This document shows positions 31,184-39,361 of a stretch of DNA of 64,000 nt, piece after piece; the first letter of the stretch is position 1, and the number at the start of each line of letters is the position of its first letter. The notes under the pieces are model-generated. The model made no database searches and was not told the origin of the DNA. It saw only the letters and a program-made list of their open reading frames with translations. The stretch is taken from positions 62,001-126,000 of the forward strand of contig JAWKHR010000009.1 in assembly GCA_041394725.1 (NCBI GenBank), written 5' to 3'. The translations under genes and the position numbers were made by a program. This DNA comes from JAWKHR01 sp041394725 (GTDB taxonomy: Bacteria > Acidobacteriota > Vicinamibacteria > Vicinamibacterales > SCN-69-37).

Positions 31184-32289
31184 AGATTTCTGCCCGGGTC
31201 CGGTCGCGGACCGGCCCAGGGGCCGGCCCGTCCCCTGGTAGCGCTCCGCGGTGATCTCGGCCAGCACGCTGAGGGCGATTTCGGCGGGGGTCCGGCCCCC
31301 CAGGTCCAGGCCGACCGGCGATCGGATGTCCTGGATCCGCGCCTCGTCCACACCGGCCTCCCGGAGCATCTGCCCGACGAGCACGGTCTTGCGCCGGCTG
31401 CCGAGCAGCCCGATGTAGCCGACCGGCGTGTCCACGGCGGCTCGCACGCAGTCGGCATCCAGCTTGTGCCCGCGCGTGGCGATCACGAGGAAGTGATTCC
31501 AGCCGTACTCGAGCGACGCGATCGTCCGCGGGACGTCGCCGCCCAGGACGGTCGCGCCGGGGAACCGGTCGGGATCGGCGAACTCCGGCCGGTCTTCGAG
31601 GATGGTGACGTCGAAGTCGAGCAGCTGCGCCTGCCGCGCGATCGCGCGCGCGACGTGCCCGCCGCCGGCGACGATGACGCGCGGCCGTCCGACGACCGGT
31701 TCGATCAGCAGGTCGGTCTCCTCGTCGACGGCGATCACGCGCGCCGTGCCGTGGCGCATCTGCGCCACGGCGGCGGCGGGCGCCATCGCGTCGAGCGCGG
31801 CCTCGCCGAGGCTGCCGCCGAGCCGGCCGGCGGCGTCCACGACGCCGCGGCCGGCGAAGGCCATGCCTCGCCCTTCACGCCGCAGCCGCGTGACGATGGC
31901 GAGCGGCGCGCCCCCGCGCGCGGCGATCTCGATGTCGCCGGTCACGGCGCGGCCGTTCGGGGCAAGGAACGCCTGGCCGGGTTCCGCCAGGATCCACATG
32001 GTCCCGCCGCAGACGAGACCGGTGTTCCACGCGAGATCCTCGGTCAGCTCGTACGCGCGCAGCGTCGCCGGCCCGCCGGCCAGCACCTCGCGCGCGGCGA
32101 GGATGGCGTCGGCCTCGACGCACCCGCCGCCGAGCGTCCCGGCCGCGCGCCCGCTCGTCGGTGTCGGTCACGACGAGCTTGGCGCCGACCACCTGCGGTG
32201 TGCGTGCCCTGCGTGCGCACGACCGTGGCGACGGCGAACGGCCGCCCGCCGCGCGCCAGCTCGGCCATGCGCGTGTAGATGGCGATCAC
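31175..32289 (-). pseudogene. xdhC: XdhC/CoxI-family protein, two frameshifts near the N terminus
   Basis: XdhC-like proteins insert or mature the molybdenum cofactor of xanthine dehydrogenase-type enzymes. The C-terminal 300 codons read well: NTGLVCGGTMWIL, then the Rossmann domain RVIVAGGGHVARAIARQA, ATRGHKLDADCVRAAVD, YIGLLGSRRK, RSPVGLDLGGRTPAEIALSVLAEI. The N terminus is spread over three frames: IYTRMAELARGGRPFAVATVVRTQGTH (from GTG 32289), then QVVGAKLVVTDTDERA after one extra base near 32193, then GTLGGGCVEADAIL after another extra base near 32140. As given, the protein cannot be made. Decay or sequence error are equally possible. No molybdenum hydroxylase gene is in the window. Confidence 0.8.
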
Positions 32290-32302
32290 TTGGACCAGTG
32301 TA

Positions 32303-32405
32303 GGGTCAGGTCTTGGATCGCAGCCTGGGGTCGGTCCGAATGACAAATCTGTCATACAGATCTGTCATTCGGACCGACCCCAGGTGCGATCCAAGACCTG
32401 ACCCC
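32303..32405. repeat. REPIN-like 103-base nested palindrome
   Basis: Arms of 43 bases (32303-32345 and 32363-32405) are inverted repeats with one or two mismatches; each starts GGGTCAGGTCTTGGATCG and continues GGGGTCGGTCCGAATGACA. The 17-base centre is itself an inverted repeat, ATCTGT/ACAGAT. Like the element at 28555-28687 it sits between two genes and forms the 3' end of one: the nucleotidyltransferase stop codon (32306-32308) lies inside the outer arm. The GGGTC-type ends match RAYT-associated REP sequences. No RAYT transposase is in the window. Confidence 0.85.
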
Positions 32406-33007
32406 ACGTCTCCCGGGCGATCCACGTCGCGGACGACGCCCGGATCCGCGACGTCGAGTTCCAGGCGCTCCGGCAGGTACGCCGCCAGCGCGGCCTTGAG
32501 CGGGCCGGCCGGATCGGCCGCGGCAATCAGCGGCAGGAGCGCGCCTGGAACCGCAAGCGGGTGGCCGCGCGTGCCCCCGTGGCGCGGCGAGACCAGGCCG
32601 CCGTGCGCCCGCGCGGCCGCGATCACCGCGCGCACGGTCTCCGCCCGCACGAACGGCATGTCGCCCGGCAGGACCAGCAACAGTTCCAGCCCCGGCGACG
32701 CGCCTGCCGCCGTCGCCGGACCCGACAGCAGGCCGACGCCCGCCTGGATCGACGAGAACATGCCGCGATCGGGCGCGGGGTTGATCGCGATGCGCACGCG
32801 CGGGTCGCCGAGCGACGCCGCGACCCGCGCGTCCAGCGCCAGCACCGGGCTCCCGGGCGCGACGACGAGCACCACCTGATCGACGCCGGCGTCGAGCAGG
32901 CAGGCGAGCGTCCGGTCCACGAGCGGCCGGCCGCCGACGTCGGCGACGAGTTTCGGCCCGCCGAACCGCTCGCTCCGCCCCGCGCCCGGCACGACCGCCG
33001 CGATCAT
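32306..33007 (-). CDS. MobA-like nucleotidyltransferase (molybdenum cofactor cytidylyl/guanylyltransferase type)
   Basis: 233 residues. IAAVVPGAGRSERFGGPKLVADVGGRPLVDRTLA is the nucleotide-binding start of the MobA/MocA superfamily, with the GRSERFG loop and the Lys that contacts the nucleotide. LLVLPGDMPFVRAETV carries the metal-binding Asp, and HGGTRGHPLAVPGALLP the MocA-like GHP motif. Together with the adjacent XdhC-like gene it points to molybdopterin-cytosine (or guanine) dinucleotide supply for a molybdoenzyme. The last 30 or so residues, from about GSGLGSHLGSVRMTDL, are encoded by the palindromic repeat and are unlikely to be functional. Confidence 0.82.
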   Translation of the reverse strand: MIAAVVPGAGRSERFGGPKLVADVGGRPLVDRTLACLLDAGVDQVVLVVAPGSPVLALDARVAASLGDPRVRIAINPAPDRGMFSSIQAGVGLLSGPATAAGASPGLELLLVLPGDMPFVRAETVRAVIAAARAHGGLVSPRHGGTRGHPLAVPGALLPLIAAADPAGPLKAALAAYLPERLELDVADPGVVRDVDRPGDVGSGLGSHLGSVRMTDLYDRFVIRTDPRLRSKT

Positions 33008-34362
33008 GCGGGCGGGATGTTGACGTTGTGGCGGAACACGTTCTCCGGATCGAACCGGCGCTTGATCGAGCGCAGGCGCGTGAGGTTCGGCCCGTAAACC
33101 GACGCCAGCGCCTCGTCCGGCGACTCATCGTCGCCCAGATAGTTGATGTAGCGCTGGTTGCCGCCGTAGGGCCGCAGCGCGTCGTACGTCTGCCGGGCCC
33201 AGGACCGGCACGCCTCGTCGCCGGCCGGATCGAGCCACTCGCCGAGCACGAGCGCGTTGTAGCCCTCGCCCCGCATCGCGTAGGCGGTGTGCCCCGCGGG
33301 CACGCGCGGACCGGCGCCGTGGAAGTGCTCGAACATCAGCTGGCCCATCGGCGTCGGGCAGGCCTGGAACCGCTCGATGGCGACGTCGATCATCTCGTCG
33401 GTCAGCGCGTCGAAGAAGTGACTCTTCCAGTAGTTGCGCGCGCCCCTCGGGAACGCCTCGTCGAGCATGCCGTTGAGCGCGGTGTACGGGATGGGGCCCA
33501 TCGCGTCCATCACGGGCGTCCCGAACTTCTTGAGCGGCGCCACCGCCGCCTCGCCGTCCGAGGGCGAGCCGCAATGCGCCGCCGCGATGCCGCAGAGCTT
33601 CGTGACACCGTCGGGCCCGGTGAGCAGCGCGGCCGCGGCCATCACCTCGTCGGGCAGCGTCGCCGTGTAGTCGCGGAAGAACCGGAGCACGTCGCGCGCG
33701 TGCGCCGCCGGCCACGCGACCAGCCCGCCCGTGATCACGGGCCCGACCTCGTGCAGCTGGAATTCGAGCGAGGTCGCCACGCCGAAGTTCCCGCCGCCGC
33801 CCCGAATCGCCCAGAACAGGTCGGGTTCCTCGGTCGCGCTCGTCCGGACCGGCCGGCCGTCGGCCAGCACGAGGTCGGCCGAGAGCAGGTTGTCGATCGA
33901 CATGCCGTACTTCGGCATCAGCCAGCCGAATCCGCCACCGAGCGTCAGGCCCCCGACGCCGGTGGACGAGACGACGCCGCCGGTCGTGGCCAGGCCGTGG
34001 AGCTGCGTCTCGCGGTTGAAGTGTCCCCAGGTCGTGCCGCCGCCCGCGCGCGCGGTCCGCTGCGCGACGTCCACGTCGACGTAGCGGAGCGCGGAGAGGT
34101 CGATCACGAGCCCGCCGTCCACCGTGCCGCGCCCGCCGACGTTGTGACCGCCGCCCCGGACGGCAATCGCCAGGGCGTGCTCGCGCGCGAACCGGATGGC
34201 GGCCGCGACGTCGGCCGCGCCCAGGCAGCGCGCGATCACCGCCGGGCGCCGGTCGATCAGGCCGTTGTGGACGTGGCGCGCGGTCTCGTAGCCGGCGTCG
34301 GCCGGCGTCAGGACCGGCCCGGTGATTGCCTTCGCGAGTGCGTCTACCTGGATGCCACCCAT
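33004..34362 (-). CDS. BBE-type FAD-linked oxidase
   Basis: Berberine-bridge/6-hydroxynicotine-oxidase-like flavoprotein, 452 residues from ATG 34362, preceded by GGTGGAG. IRFAREHALAIAVRGGGHNVGGRGTVDGGLVIDLSAL is the FAD_binding_4 core and the His of GGGHN is the usual covalent 8-alpha-histidyl-FAD site. GGVVSSTGVGGLTLGGGFGWLMPKYG and FWAIRGGGGNFGVATSLEFQLHEV follow. The C-terminal BBE segment is YINYLGDDESPDEAL with FDPENVFRHNVNIPP. A second cysteinyl FAD link is not evident. Substrate unknown. It overlaps the nucleotidyltransferase by four bases (ATGA). Confidence 0.9.
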   Translation of the reverse strand: MGGIQVDALAKAITGPVLTPADAGYETARHVHNGLIDRRPAVIARCLGAADVAAAIRFAREHALAIAVRGGGHNVGGRGTVDGGLVIDLSALRYVDVDVAQRTARAGGGTTWGHFNRETQLHGLATTGGVVSSTGVGGLTLGGGFGWLMPKYGMSIDNLLSADLVLADGRPVRTSATEEPDLFWAIRGGGGNFGVATSLEFQLHEVGPVITGGLVAWPAAHARDVLRFFRDYTATLPDEVMAAAALLTGPDGVTKLCGIAAAHCGSPSDGEAAVAPLKKFGTPVMDAMGPIPYTALNGMLDEAFPRGARNYWKSHFFDALTDEMIDVAIERFQACPTPMGQLMFEHFHGAGPRVPAGHTAYAMRGEGYNALVLGEWLDPAGDEACRSWARQTYDALRPYGGNQRYINYLGDDESPDEALASVYGPNLTRLRSIKRRFDPENVFRHNVNIPPA

Positions 34363-34638
34363 TGCTCCACCTTCTTCCTCAGGACCGGGAGTGGCGGCTA
34401 TCGGGCGCACCGCTGCACTCGACCGCGCCCCGAGGGCTGATCCACGTCGCCGCGCGCCACGCCCGCATCGAGGCCCTCCCGGAAGGGCGGCCATCGTACC
34501 ACGCCGCCGGGAGGGCCCGAGGGGCCCGCCCGAACCCGGTCGGTTCGGCCCGATTCAGGCGAGTTCAGACGCAATTCACACAGCGTCGATTGTGCCGAGG
34601 ACGACCGGAGCCGCATCCTGCGGCCAGGAGGCGCCCCA

Positions 34639-35466
34639 ATGTCCGAATGGTCCCGTCGGTCCTTTCTCACGTCATCCCCCTGGCTCTTCGCCCCGCTGGC
34701 CGTGGCCGGAGGATTCGAGGCCCGGAGCCTGGCGCAAGCCGGCGCGCCGCCGACGGGTCCGGCCGCGGAGGACGCGCTCCCGGGGAGCTTCCCGCAGCAG
34801 CCGCCCACGATCGTCCAGGAGGTGGTGGGCGCGTCGCACGGCAACTTCGCGCGGGTGAAGGAACTCGTCGATGCACGCCCCGCCCTGGCCAGGGCCACCT
34901 GGGACTGGGCGTTCGGCGACTGGGAGACCGCGCTCGGCGCCGCTTCACACACCGGCCACCGCGACATCGCCGAGTACCTGATCGCGCACGGCGCGCGGCC
35001 GACGATCTTCTCCGCCGCCATGCTCGGCCAGATCGACGTGGTCCGCGCGTTCGTCGCCGCATCGCCAGGCGTCCAGCGCATCCCGGGCCCGCACGGCATC
35101 ACGCTGCTGCGTCACGCCATGGCCGGCGGCGCGCCCGCGCAGGACGTGGTGGACTACCTGACGTCGGTCGAAGGCGCCGACGATCGGCCCGCGCTCGCGC
35201 CGCTCGCCGGCGACGACCGTGACGCGCTGGTCGGCACCTACGCGTTCGGCCCGGACGCCGCGGATCAGCTCGAGGTCTCGGTTTCCCGTGAGCAGCTGAT
35301 GCTCAAGCGATCGGGCGGTACGAACCGCGGGCTGATGCACCTGGGCGCGCTCGCCTTCTTTCCCATCGGCGTGCCCGACGCGCGCGTCCGTTTCGCGCGC
35401 GAGGGCTCGTCCACCAGCGTGACGGTGACCGACGGGCCGGTCCACGTCGTCGGACGCCGGACCTGA
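34639..35466 (+). CDS. Tat-exported ankyrin-repeat protein
   Basis: 275 residues. ATG 34639 lies after AGGAGG; WSRRSFLTSSPWLFAPLAVAGG is a twin-arginine signal. From about residue 60 ankyrin-like repeats follow: VVGASHGNFARVKELVDARPALA, TALGAASHTGHRDIAEYLIAHGARP, AAMLGQIDVVRAFVAASPG, TLLRHAMAGGAPAQDVVDYL. The C-terminal 80 residues form a separate small beta domain (LVGTYAFGPDAADQLEVSVS, then LMLKRSGGTNRGLMHLGALAFFPIG), resembling the domain often fused to beta-lactamase-like or hydrolase proteins in Acidobacteria. Periplasmic protein-binding role likely; partner unknown. Confidence 0.8.
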   Translation: MSEWSRRSFLTSSPWLFAPLAVAGGFEARSLAQAGAPPTGPAAEDALPGSFPQQPPTIVQEVVGASHGNFARVKELVDARPALARATWDWAFGDWETALGAASHTGHRDIAEYLIAHGARPTIFSAAMLGQIDVVRAFVAASPGVQRIPGPHGITLLRHAMAGGAPAQDVVDYLTSVEGADDRPALAPLAGDDRDALVGTYAFGPDAADQLEVSVSREQLMLKRSGGTNRGLMHLGALAFFPIGVPDARVRFAREGSSTSVTVTDGPVHVVGRRT

Positions 35467-35491
35467 GGCGGCACGAGACTGCACGACGGGG

Positions 35492-35545
35492 ATGGACGCG
35501 CCGTCTCGTCGGAAGACCTGGGTGGACGCGCCGTGTCGTCGGACG
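35492..35545. repeat. short imperfect tandem repeat between convergent genes
   Basis: GTGGACGCGCCGT-type units of about 24 bases recur at 35492-35515 and 35522-35545, sharing TGGACGCGCCGT and TCGTCGGA with a few differences. They lie between the ankyrin gene and the convergent lipoprotein gene. No function is apparent. Confidence 0.45.
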
Positions 35546-35569
35546 ACGAGTCGCGGCGCGCGCGCCCGC

Positions 35570-36163
35570 TCACCCCGCGTCCGTCACGCAGTCGAAGGAC
35601 ATCCGATAGAAGTACGCGTGCTGCACCCCGGGCATCGCACGCAGTTCCGGCAGCCGGTCGTCGTCGAGCCACAGGATCAGGTGCCACACGGAACCGAAGT
35701 CACGCCTGGCGATCACGTTTCCGCCGAGTTCGCGGAACCGGCGCAGCTCGTCGTCGTCGGGTGCGTGGTCGATGAAGACCCCGATCTCCAAGCGGAACCT
35801 CGCCGGGTCGGCGGTGGTGCGCACCCACCAGGGCCCGGTCGAGATCACCCGCGCGACGGGCATCTCCACGCGGACCACCTGTCCGTTGAAGCGATGGATG
35901 ATGCGGCCGCCGGCCGCCTCGATGCGCGCGATCACGTCGTCGGGCACGGGCTGGTCGGACGGGCCCTCGGTGAATCCGAGGTCGAAGTACGTGCGTTCGA
36001 CCGGCGGTTCGTCCGGTCGCCAGACGCCGCAGGTGTACTCGTAGGCGATCGAGAGGACGGGGATCGTCTTGTCGGGCTTGCCGGGCCAGGCCTGTCCTGA
36101 ACAGGCGGCCGCGAAGAGGGCCGCCGCCAGGGCGAGCCCGGTGAGACGTGGTTGCCGGGACAT
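35570..36163 (-). CDS. predicted lipoprotein of unknown function
   Basis: 197 residues from ATG 36163. The N-terminal segment LTGLALAAALFAAACSGQ is a lipoprotein signal with the lipidated Cys after FAAA. The mature domain contains PDDVIARIEAAGGRIIHRFNGQVVRVEMPV and WHLILWLDDDRLPELRAMPGVQHAYFY, patterns of a small alpha/beta fold like the inhibitor-I9/propeptide type (VVxRFN.Q.V, LPELRAMPGV), which is suggestive but not proof. Two cysteines (CGV, DCV) may form a disulfide. Divergent from the alpha/beta hydrolase gene. Confidence 0.7.
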   Translation of the reverse strand: MSRQPRLTGLALAAALFAAACSGQAWPGKPDKTIPVLSIAYEYTCGVWRPDEPPVERTYFDLGFTEGPSDQPVPDDVIARIEAAGGRIIHRFNGQVVRVEMPVARVISTGPWWVRTTADPARFRLEIGVFIDHAPDDDELRRFRELGGNVIARRDFGSVWHLILWLDDDRLPELRAMPGVQHAYFYRMSFDCVTDAG

Positions 36164-36260
36164 GGGTCGAACACCGTCCGATCCGGGGCGCTGGCCCGAC
36201 GGGCACGATGATAACAGGCGGCTCGCGTGTAGTGTCCTCGAGGAACCCTCGGAGGCCCCC

Positions 36261-37670
36261 ATGCGCGCACCGTTCACCACCGTCGCCGTCATCCTGCTCG
36301 TCGTCGGCCTTGCCGCCGCCACACCCCGCGCCCGGGGCGCCGTGCCGCAGTCCCCGCCACTGGCGGGCGCCTGGGAGGGCGCGATCCACGTCATGGGAGT
36401 GACGCTGGACATGCGGGTCGTCTTCACGGGGACGGATGCGTCGCTCGGCGCGACGATCGACATCCCGCAGCAGGGCGCGGCCGGGCTGCGGCTGCAACGC
36501 GTGACGCGCGAGGCCGACCGCGTGCACTTCGAGCTTCCGACGCCGAACGCCACGGCGGTCTTCGACGGCGGGCTGGAGGGCGGGCGGATCACGGGCACGT
36601 TCACCCAGGGCAGTGCGTCGGGCACCTTCACCCTGGCGCCGGCGCGCGCCCAGCCACCACCGCCCTACCCCACGCACGAGGTCACCTTCAGCAACGGCGA
36701 CGTCACGCTGGGCGGCACGCTCACCGTCCCGGAGGGTCCGGGCCCCTTCCCGGCGGTGGTCATGCTCACCGGTTCGGGCGCGCAGGACCGCGACGAGGAC
36801 ATCCTCGGCTTCAAGGTGTTCCGCGTGATCGCCGATCACCTCACGCGCCACGGCGTCGCGGTGCTGCGGTACGACGACCGCGGCGTGGGCCAGTCGGGCG
36901 GAAGCGTCCCGGCGTCGACCACCGAGGATTTCGCGGGCGACGCGCTCGCGGCGGTGGCGCTGTTGCGGGCGCGGCCGGAGGTGGCCGCGGATCACGTCGG
37001 CCTGTTCGGGCATTCGGAGGGCGCGTCGGTGGCGACGATCGCGGCCGCGCGATCGACGGACGTCGCCTTCGTGGTGATGCTGGCCGGTCCGGGCCAGCGG
37101 GGGGACCTGACGCTCCGCCAGCAGGCGGCAGACGGCGCCCGCGCGCTCGGCGCCGACGAGGCCGCCGTCGCGAAGGTCGTCGCTGCCCACGCGGCCGCCC
37201 TCGACGCGGTGCGCGCCGACGCGCCGCGGGACGAACTCGTCGCGAAGATCACGGCCCTGATCGACGCCCAGATCGACACGTTGCCGGCCGCCCAGCGGAC
37301 GGCCATCGGCGACCGCGACGCCTACGTGAGGAGCCTCCTCCCGCGGAGCCTCGCGTCGATGAGCAATCGCTGGATGCACTTCTTCCTGGACTTCGATCCG
37401 ACGGTGCCGCTCGGCCGCGTGACGTGTCCTGTGCTCGCGATCTTCGGCAGCCTCGACGCGCAGGTGCCCCCCGCGCAGAACCGGGAGCCGATCGAACGCG
37501 CGCTGTCGGGCAACCCGCGCGCGTCCATCAAGGTCTACGAGGGTGCGAACCACCTCTTCCAGCGGGCGCGCACGGGCCTGCCCTCGGAGTACGGCGCGCT
37601 CGACAAGGCCTTCGTCGGCGGGCTGCTCGACGACGTGACGGCCTGGATCCGGGGAGTCACCGGGGGCTGA
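36261..37670 (+). CDS. exported alpha/beta hydrolase
   Basis: 469 residues, ATG 36261 preceded by GGAGG, with a signal peptide (VAVILLVVGLAAATPRARG). An N-terminal beta domain of about 110 residues (GAWEGAIHVMGVTLDMRVVF) is followed by the hydrolase fold. Seen there are FPAVVMLTGSGAQDRDE (oxyanion region), VLRYDDRGVGQSGG, the nucleophile elbow HVGLFGHSEGASVA, VLAIFGSLDAQVPPAQN (catalytic Asp) and VYEGANHLFQ (catalytic His). This two-domain form is common in acidobacterial and bacteroidetal periplasmic esterases or peptidases. The 3' end overlaps the convergent regulator gene by 14 bases. Confidence 0.9.
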   Translation: MRAPFTTVAVILLVVGLAAATPRARGAVPQSPPLAGAWEGAIHVMGVTLDMRVVFTGTDASLGATIDIPQQGAAGLRLQRVTREADRVHFELPTPNATAVFDGGLEGGRITGTFTQGSASGTFTLAPARAQPPPPYPTHEVTFSNGDVTLGGTLTVPEGPGPFPAVVMLTGSGAQDRDEDILGFKVFRVIADHLTRHGVAVLRYDDRGVGQSGGSVPASTTEDFAGDALAAVALLRARPEVAADHVGLFGHSEGASVATIAAARSTDVAFVVMLAGPGQRGDLTLRQQAADGARALGADEAAVAKVVAAHAAALDAVRADAPRDELVAKITALIDAQIDTLPAAQRTAIGDRDAYVRSLLPRSLASMSNRWMHFFLDFDPTVPLGRVTCPVLAIFGSLDAQVPPAQNREPIERALSGNPRASIKVYEGANHLFQRARTGLPSEYGALDKAFVGGLLDDVTAWIRGVTGG

Positions 37671-38623
37671 CGGTTCCGGGCCTCGCCTGTCGCTCCGCCG
37701 GCGACGCGACCTCGGCGCGCACGGCCTCGTCGATCGCGCTCGTGATCGCCGACGCCAGCTCGGCCTCGCCCGCGTCGGTCAGCGGCGTCGGGCGTACCCA
37801 CACGTGGGCCTCGTCCGACGCGCGGATGAGGTGCGTCAGCACGCGGACGTCCGCGTCGACGCGCTGGACCTGGCCGATGACGATGAGGTCGGCGTCCACC
37901 GTGTCGCGAATCAGGGCGAGATCGCGGAACGGGCGAGACGTGCGGAGCACGGCGGCGTTGCCGATCACGGCGAGCCGCGCGTTGCCCGTGAGGCGCACGA
38001 CGGTCGAGTCGGTGAGCACCTGCGCGAGGCGGTCGAAGCCGGCGTCGCCGGTCTCATTGTCGAAGAGCGCGACCGCCACGCGCACGCCGGCCCGGGCCGC
38101 GCGGCCCTGCGTGATCGTCATGCCGATCAGCCCGATCACGATCAGCACGAACGGCATCGCCACGAGCGCCGCGCGCCCGACGGAGTGCCGCGCGTCGTGC
38201 CGGCCCCGGTGGGAGAGCGCCGCCGGGGATCCGCGTCGGGCGCGGCGTCGGCGCGTCTGACCCGGCGGCGAGCGCGGCCGCCGCGGGCGCGGCGTCGTCG
38301 ACGACGTGGACCGGCGCGATGAGGCGGTAACCGCGGCGCGGGACGGTCTGGACGTAGCGCGGCGCCTCGGCCGGGTCGCCCAGCGCATCGCGGAGCTTGG
38401 CCACCGCCGTGTTCAGCCCCGCCTCCACGTCCACGAACGTGCCGTCGTCCCACAGCCGTGCCGCGAGATCGGCGCGGGGCACGAGGTCGCCACGCGCCTC
38501 GATCAGCGCGGCGAGCAGGCGGAACGGCAGGTCCTGCAGCCGCACGGGTATCCCGCGCCGCGACAACTCGCCGGTCGCGAGATTCGCCTCGAAGTCACCG
38601 AACCGCGCGCGGGTCACCGGCAC
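37657..38623 (-). pseudogene. winged-helix/TM/TolB-like membrane regulator, frameshifted
   Basis: In one frame, from GTG 38623, an OmpR/CadC-type winged helix is clear: FGDFEANLATGELSRRG, LPFRLLAALIEARGDLVPRADLAARLWDDGTFVDVEAGLNTAVAKLRDALGD, then APRYVQTVPRRGYRLIAPV. In a second frame shifted by one base, from about 38250 to the stop at 37657, a single TM helix (LVAMPFVLIVIGLIGMTI) and a TolB/FlgO-like domain (VRVAVALFDNETGDAGFDRLAQVLTDSTVVRLTG) continue it. The intact arrangement, a membrane-anchored ToxR/CadC-like regulator, is very common in Acidobacteria. One extra base between about 38300 and 38225, in the low-complexity linker, explains the break. It follows the YdeI-like gene by three bases. 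Confidence 0.8.
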
Positions 38624-38626
38624 GGA

Positions 38627-39256
38627 TCAGCCCTTCGCGCGTCCCGCCGCGGCGCCGCGCTCGTATTTCCAGTTGCGTGACTTGCCTTCCGCGAGCCAGG
38701 CGATGGCGGTCGCGACGCGCCGGTCGCGCGTCTCCTCGCGACGGGCCTCGGTGATCCACTCGACGTACTCGCGCCGGTGGCTGGGGCTGAACGCCTCGAA
38801 CGCGCGCCGGGCCTTCGGGTGGCGCGCGAAGGCGGCCGCGAGGGCCGCCGGGACGCGGACCGGCGCCTTCTTCACCGGCGCCTTCCGCGCCACCTTCACG
38901 CCGGCGTCATTGAGCGCGGCGGCGGCACGGACCAGCGCGACGAGGTGTGCCTCCGACGGCAGGTCCTTCGTCGACGTCAGGCAGCCGAACTGTCCCATCG
39001 CCTTCCGCGCGGGCGCCGGAAGCCCGTGGCCGCGCAGCAGCGACGCCTTCCAGAACCCGAACGTCGCGTGCTGCCTGAAGGCGGCCATGCCGCAGAGCGG
39101 GCCCTTGTAGTCGAAATGCGGCATGCCCCACTTGATCGTCTCCTGGACGCCGGGGCATCCCGCGTGCACGACCTTGCGCAGGCGCCGCAGGACGGGCCGC
39201 GCGAACGGCGCGGCCTGGCTGATGTAGGTGTCGACCCTGGGATCGCGGCGTGGCAT
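38627..39256 (-). CDS. YdeI/OmdA-like protein (DUF1801 fold plus OmdA tail)
   Basis: 209 residues from ATG 39256. The first 115 residues match the DUF1801 fold: VLRRLRKVVHAGCPGVQETIKWGMPHFDYKG, LCGMAAFRQHATFGFW, and KAMGQFGCLTSTKDLPSEAHL. The C-terminal part, VPAALAAAFARHPKARRAFEAFSPSHRREYVEWITEAR followed by RRVATAIAWLAEGKSRNWKY, is the OmdA/YdeI signature (bacteriocin-protection family). Biochemical role undefined. First gene of a two-gene unit with the winged-helix regulator. Confidence 0.88.
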   Translation of the reverse strand: MPRRDPRVDTYISQAAPFARPVLRRLRKVVHAGCPGVQETIKWGMPHFDYKGPLCGMAAFRQHATFGFWKASLLRGHGLPAPARKAMGQFGCLTSTKDLPSEAHLVALVRAAAALNDAGVKVARKAPVKKAPVRVPAALAAAFARHPKARRAFEAFSPSHRREYVEWITEARREETRDRRVATAIAWLAEGKSRNWKYERGAAAGRAKG

Positions 39257-39361
39257 CGGGCTCCCCCGCGGCGGCGTGCGCGGCCAATCCACAGGATACG
39301 CGAAAGCCCGCGTGGCGGTGAGGACGCCCGCGTGCGCCGCCGCCTGGGCGCCCGGCCCCGG

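Noticed and set aside
34363..34638. Divergent intergenic region between the FAD oxidase and the ankyrin gene
   Set aside because: Scanned for promoters, dyads and small ORFs; nothing better than background was found apart from the AGGAGG of the ankyrin gene.
38142..38453. Third frame in the winged-helix gene region
   Set aside because: It lacks the winged-helix and TM motifs; only two frames are needed to explain the gene.
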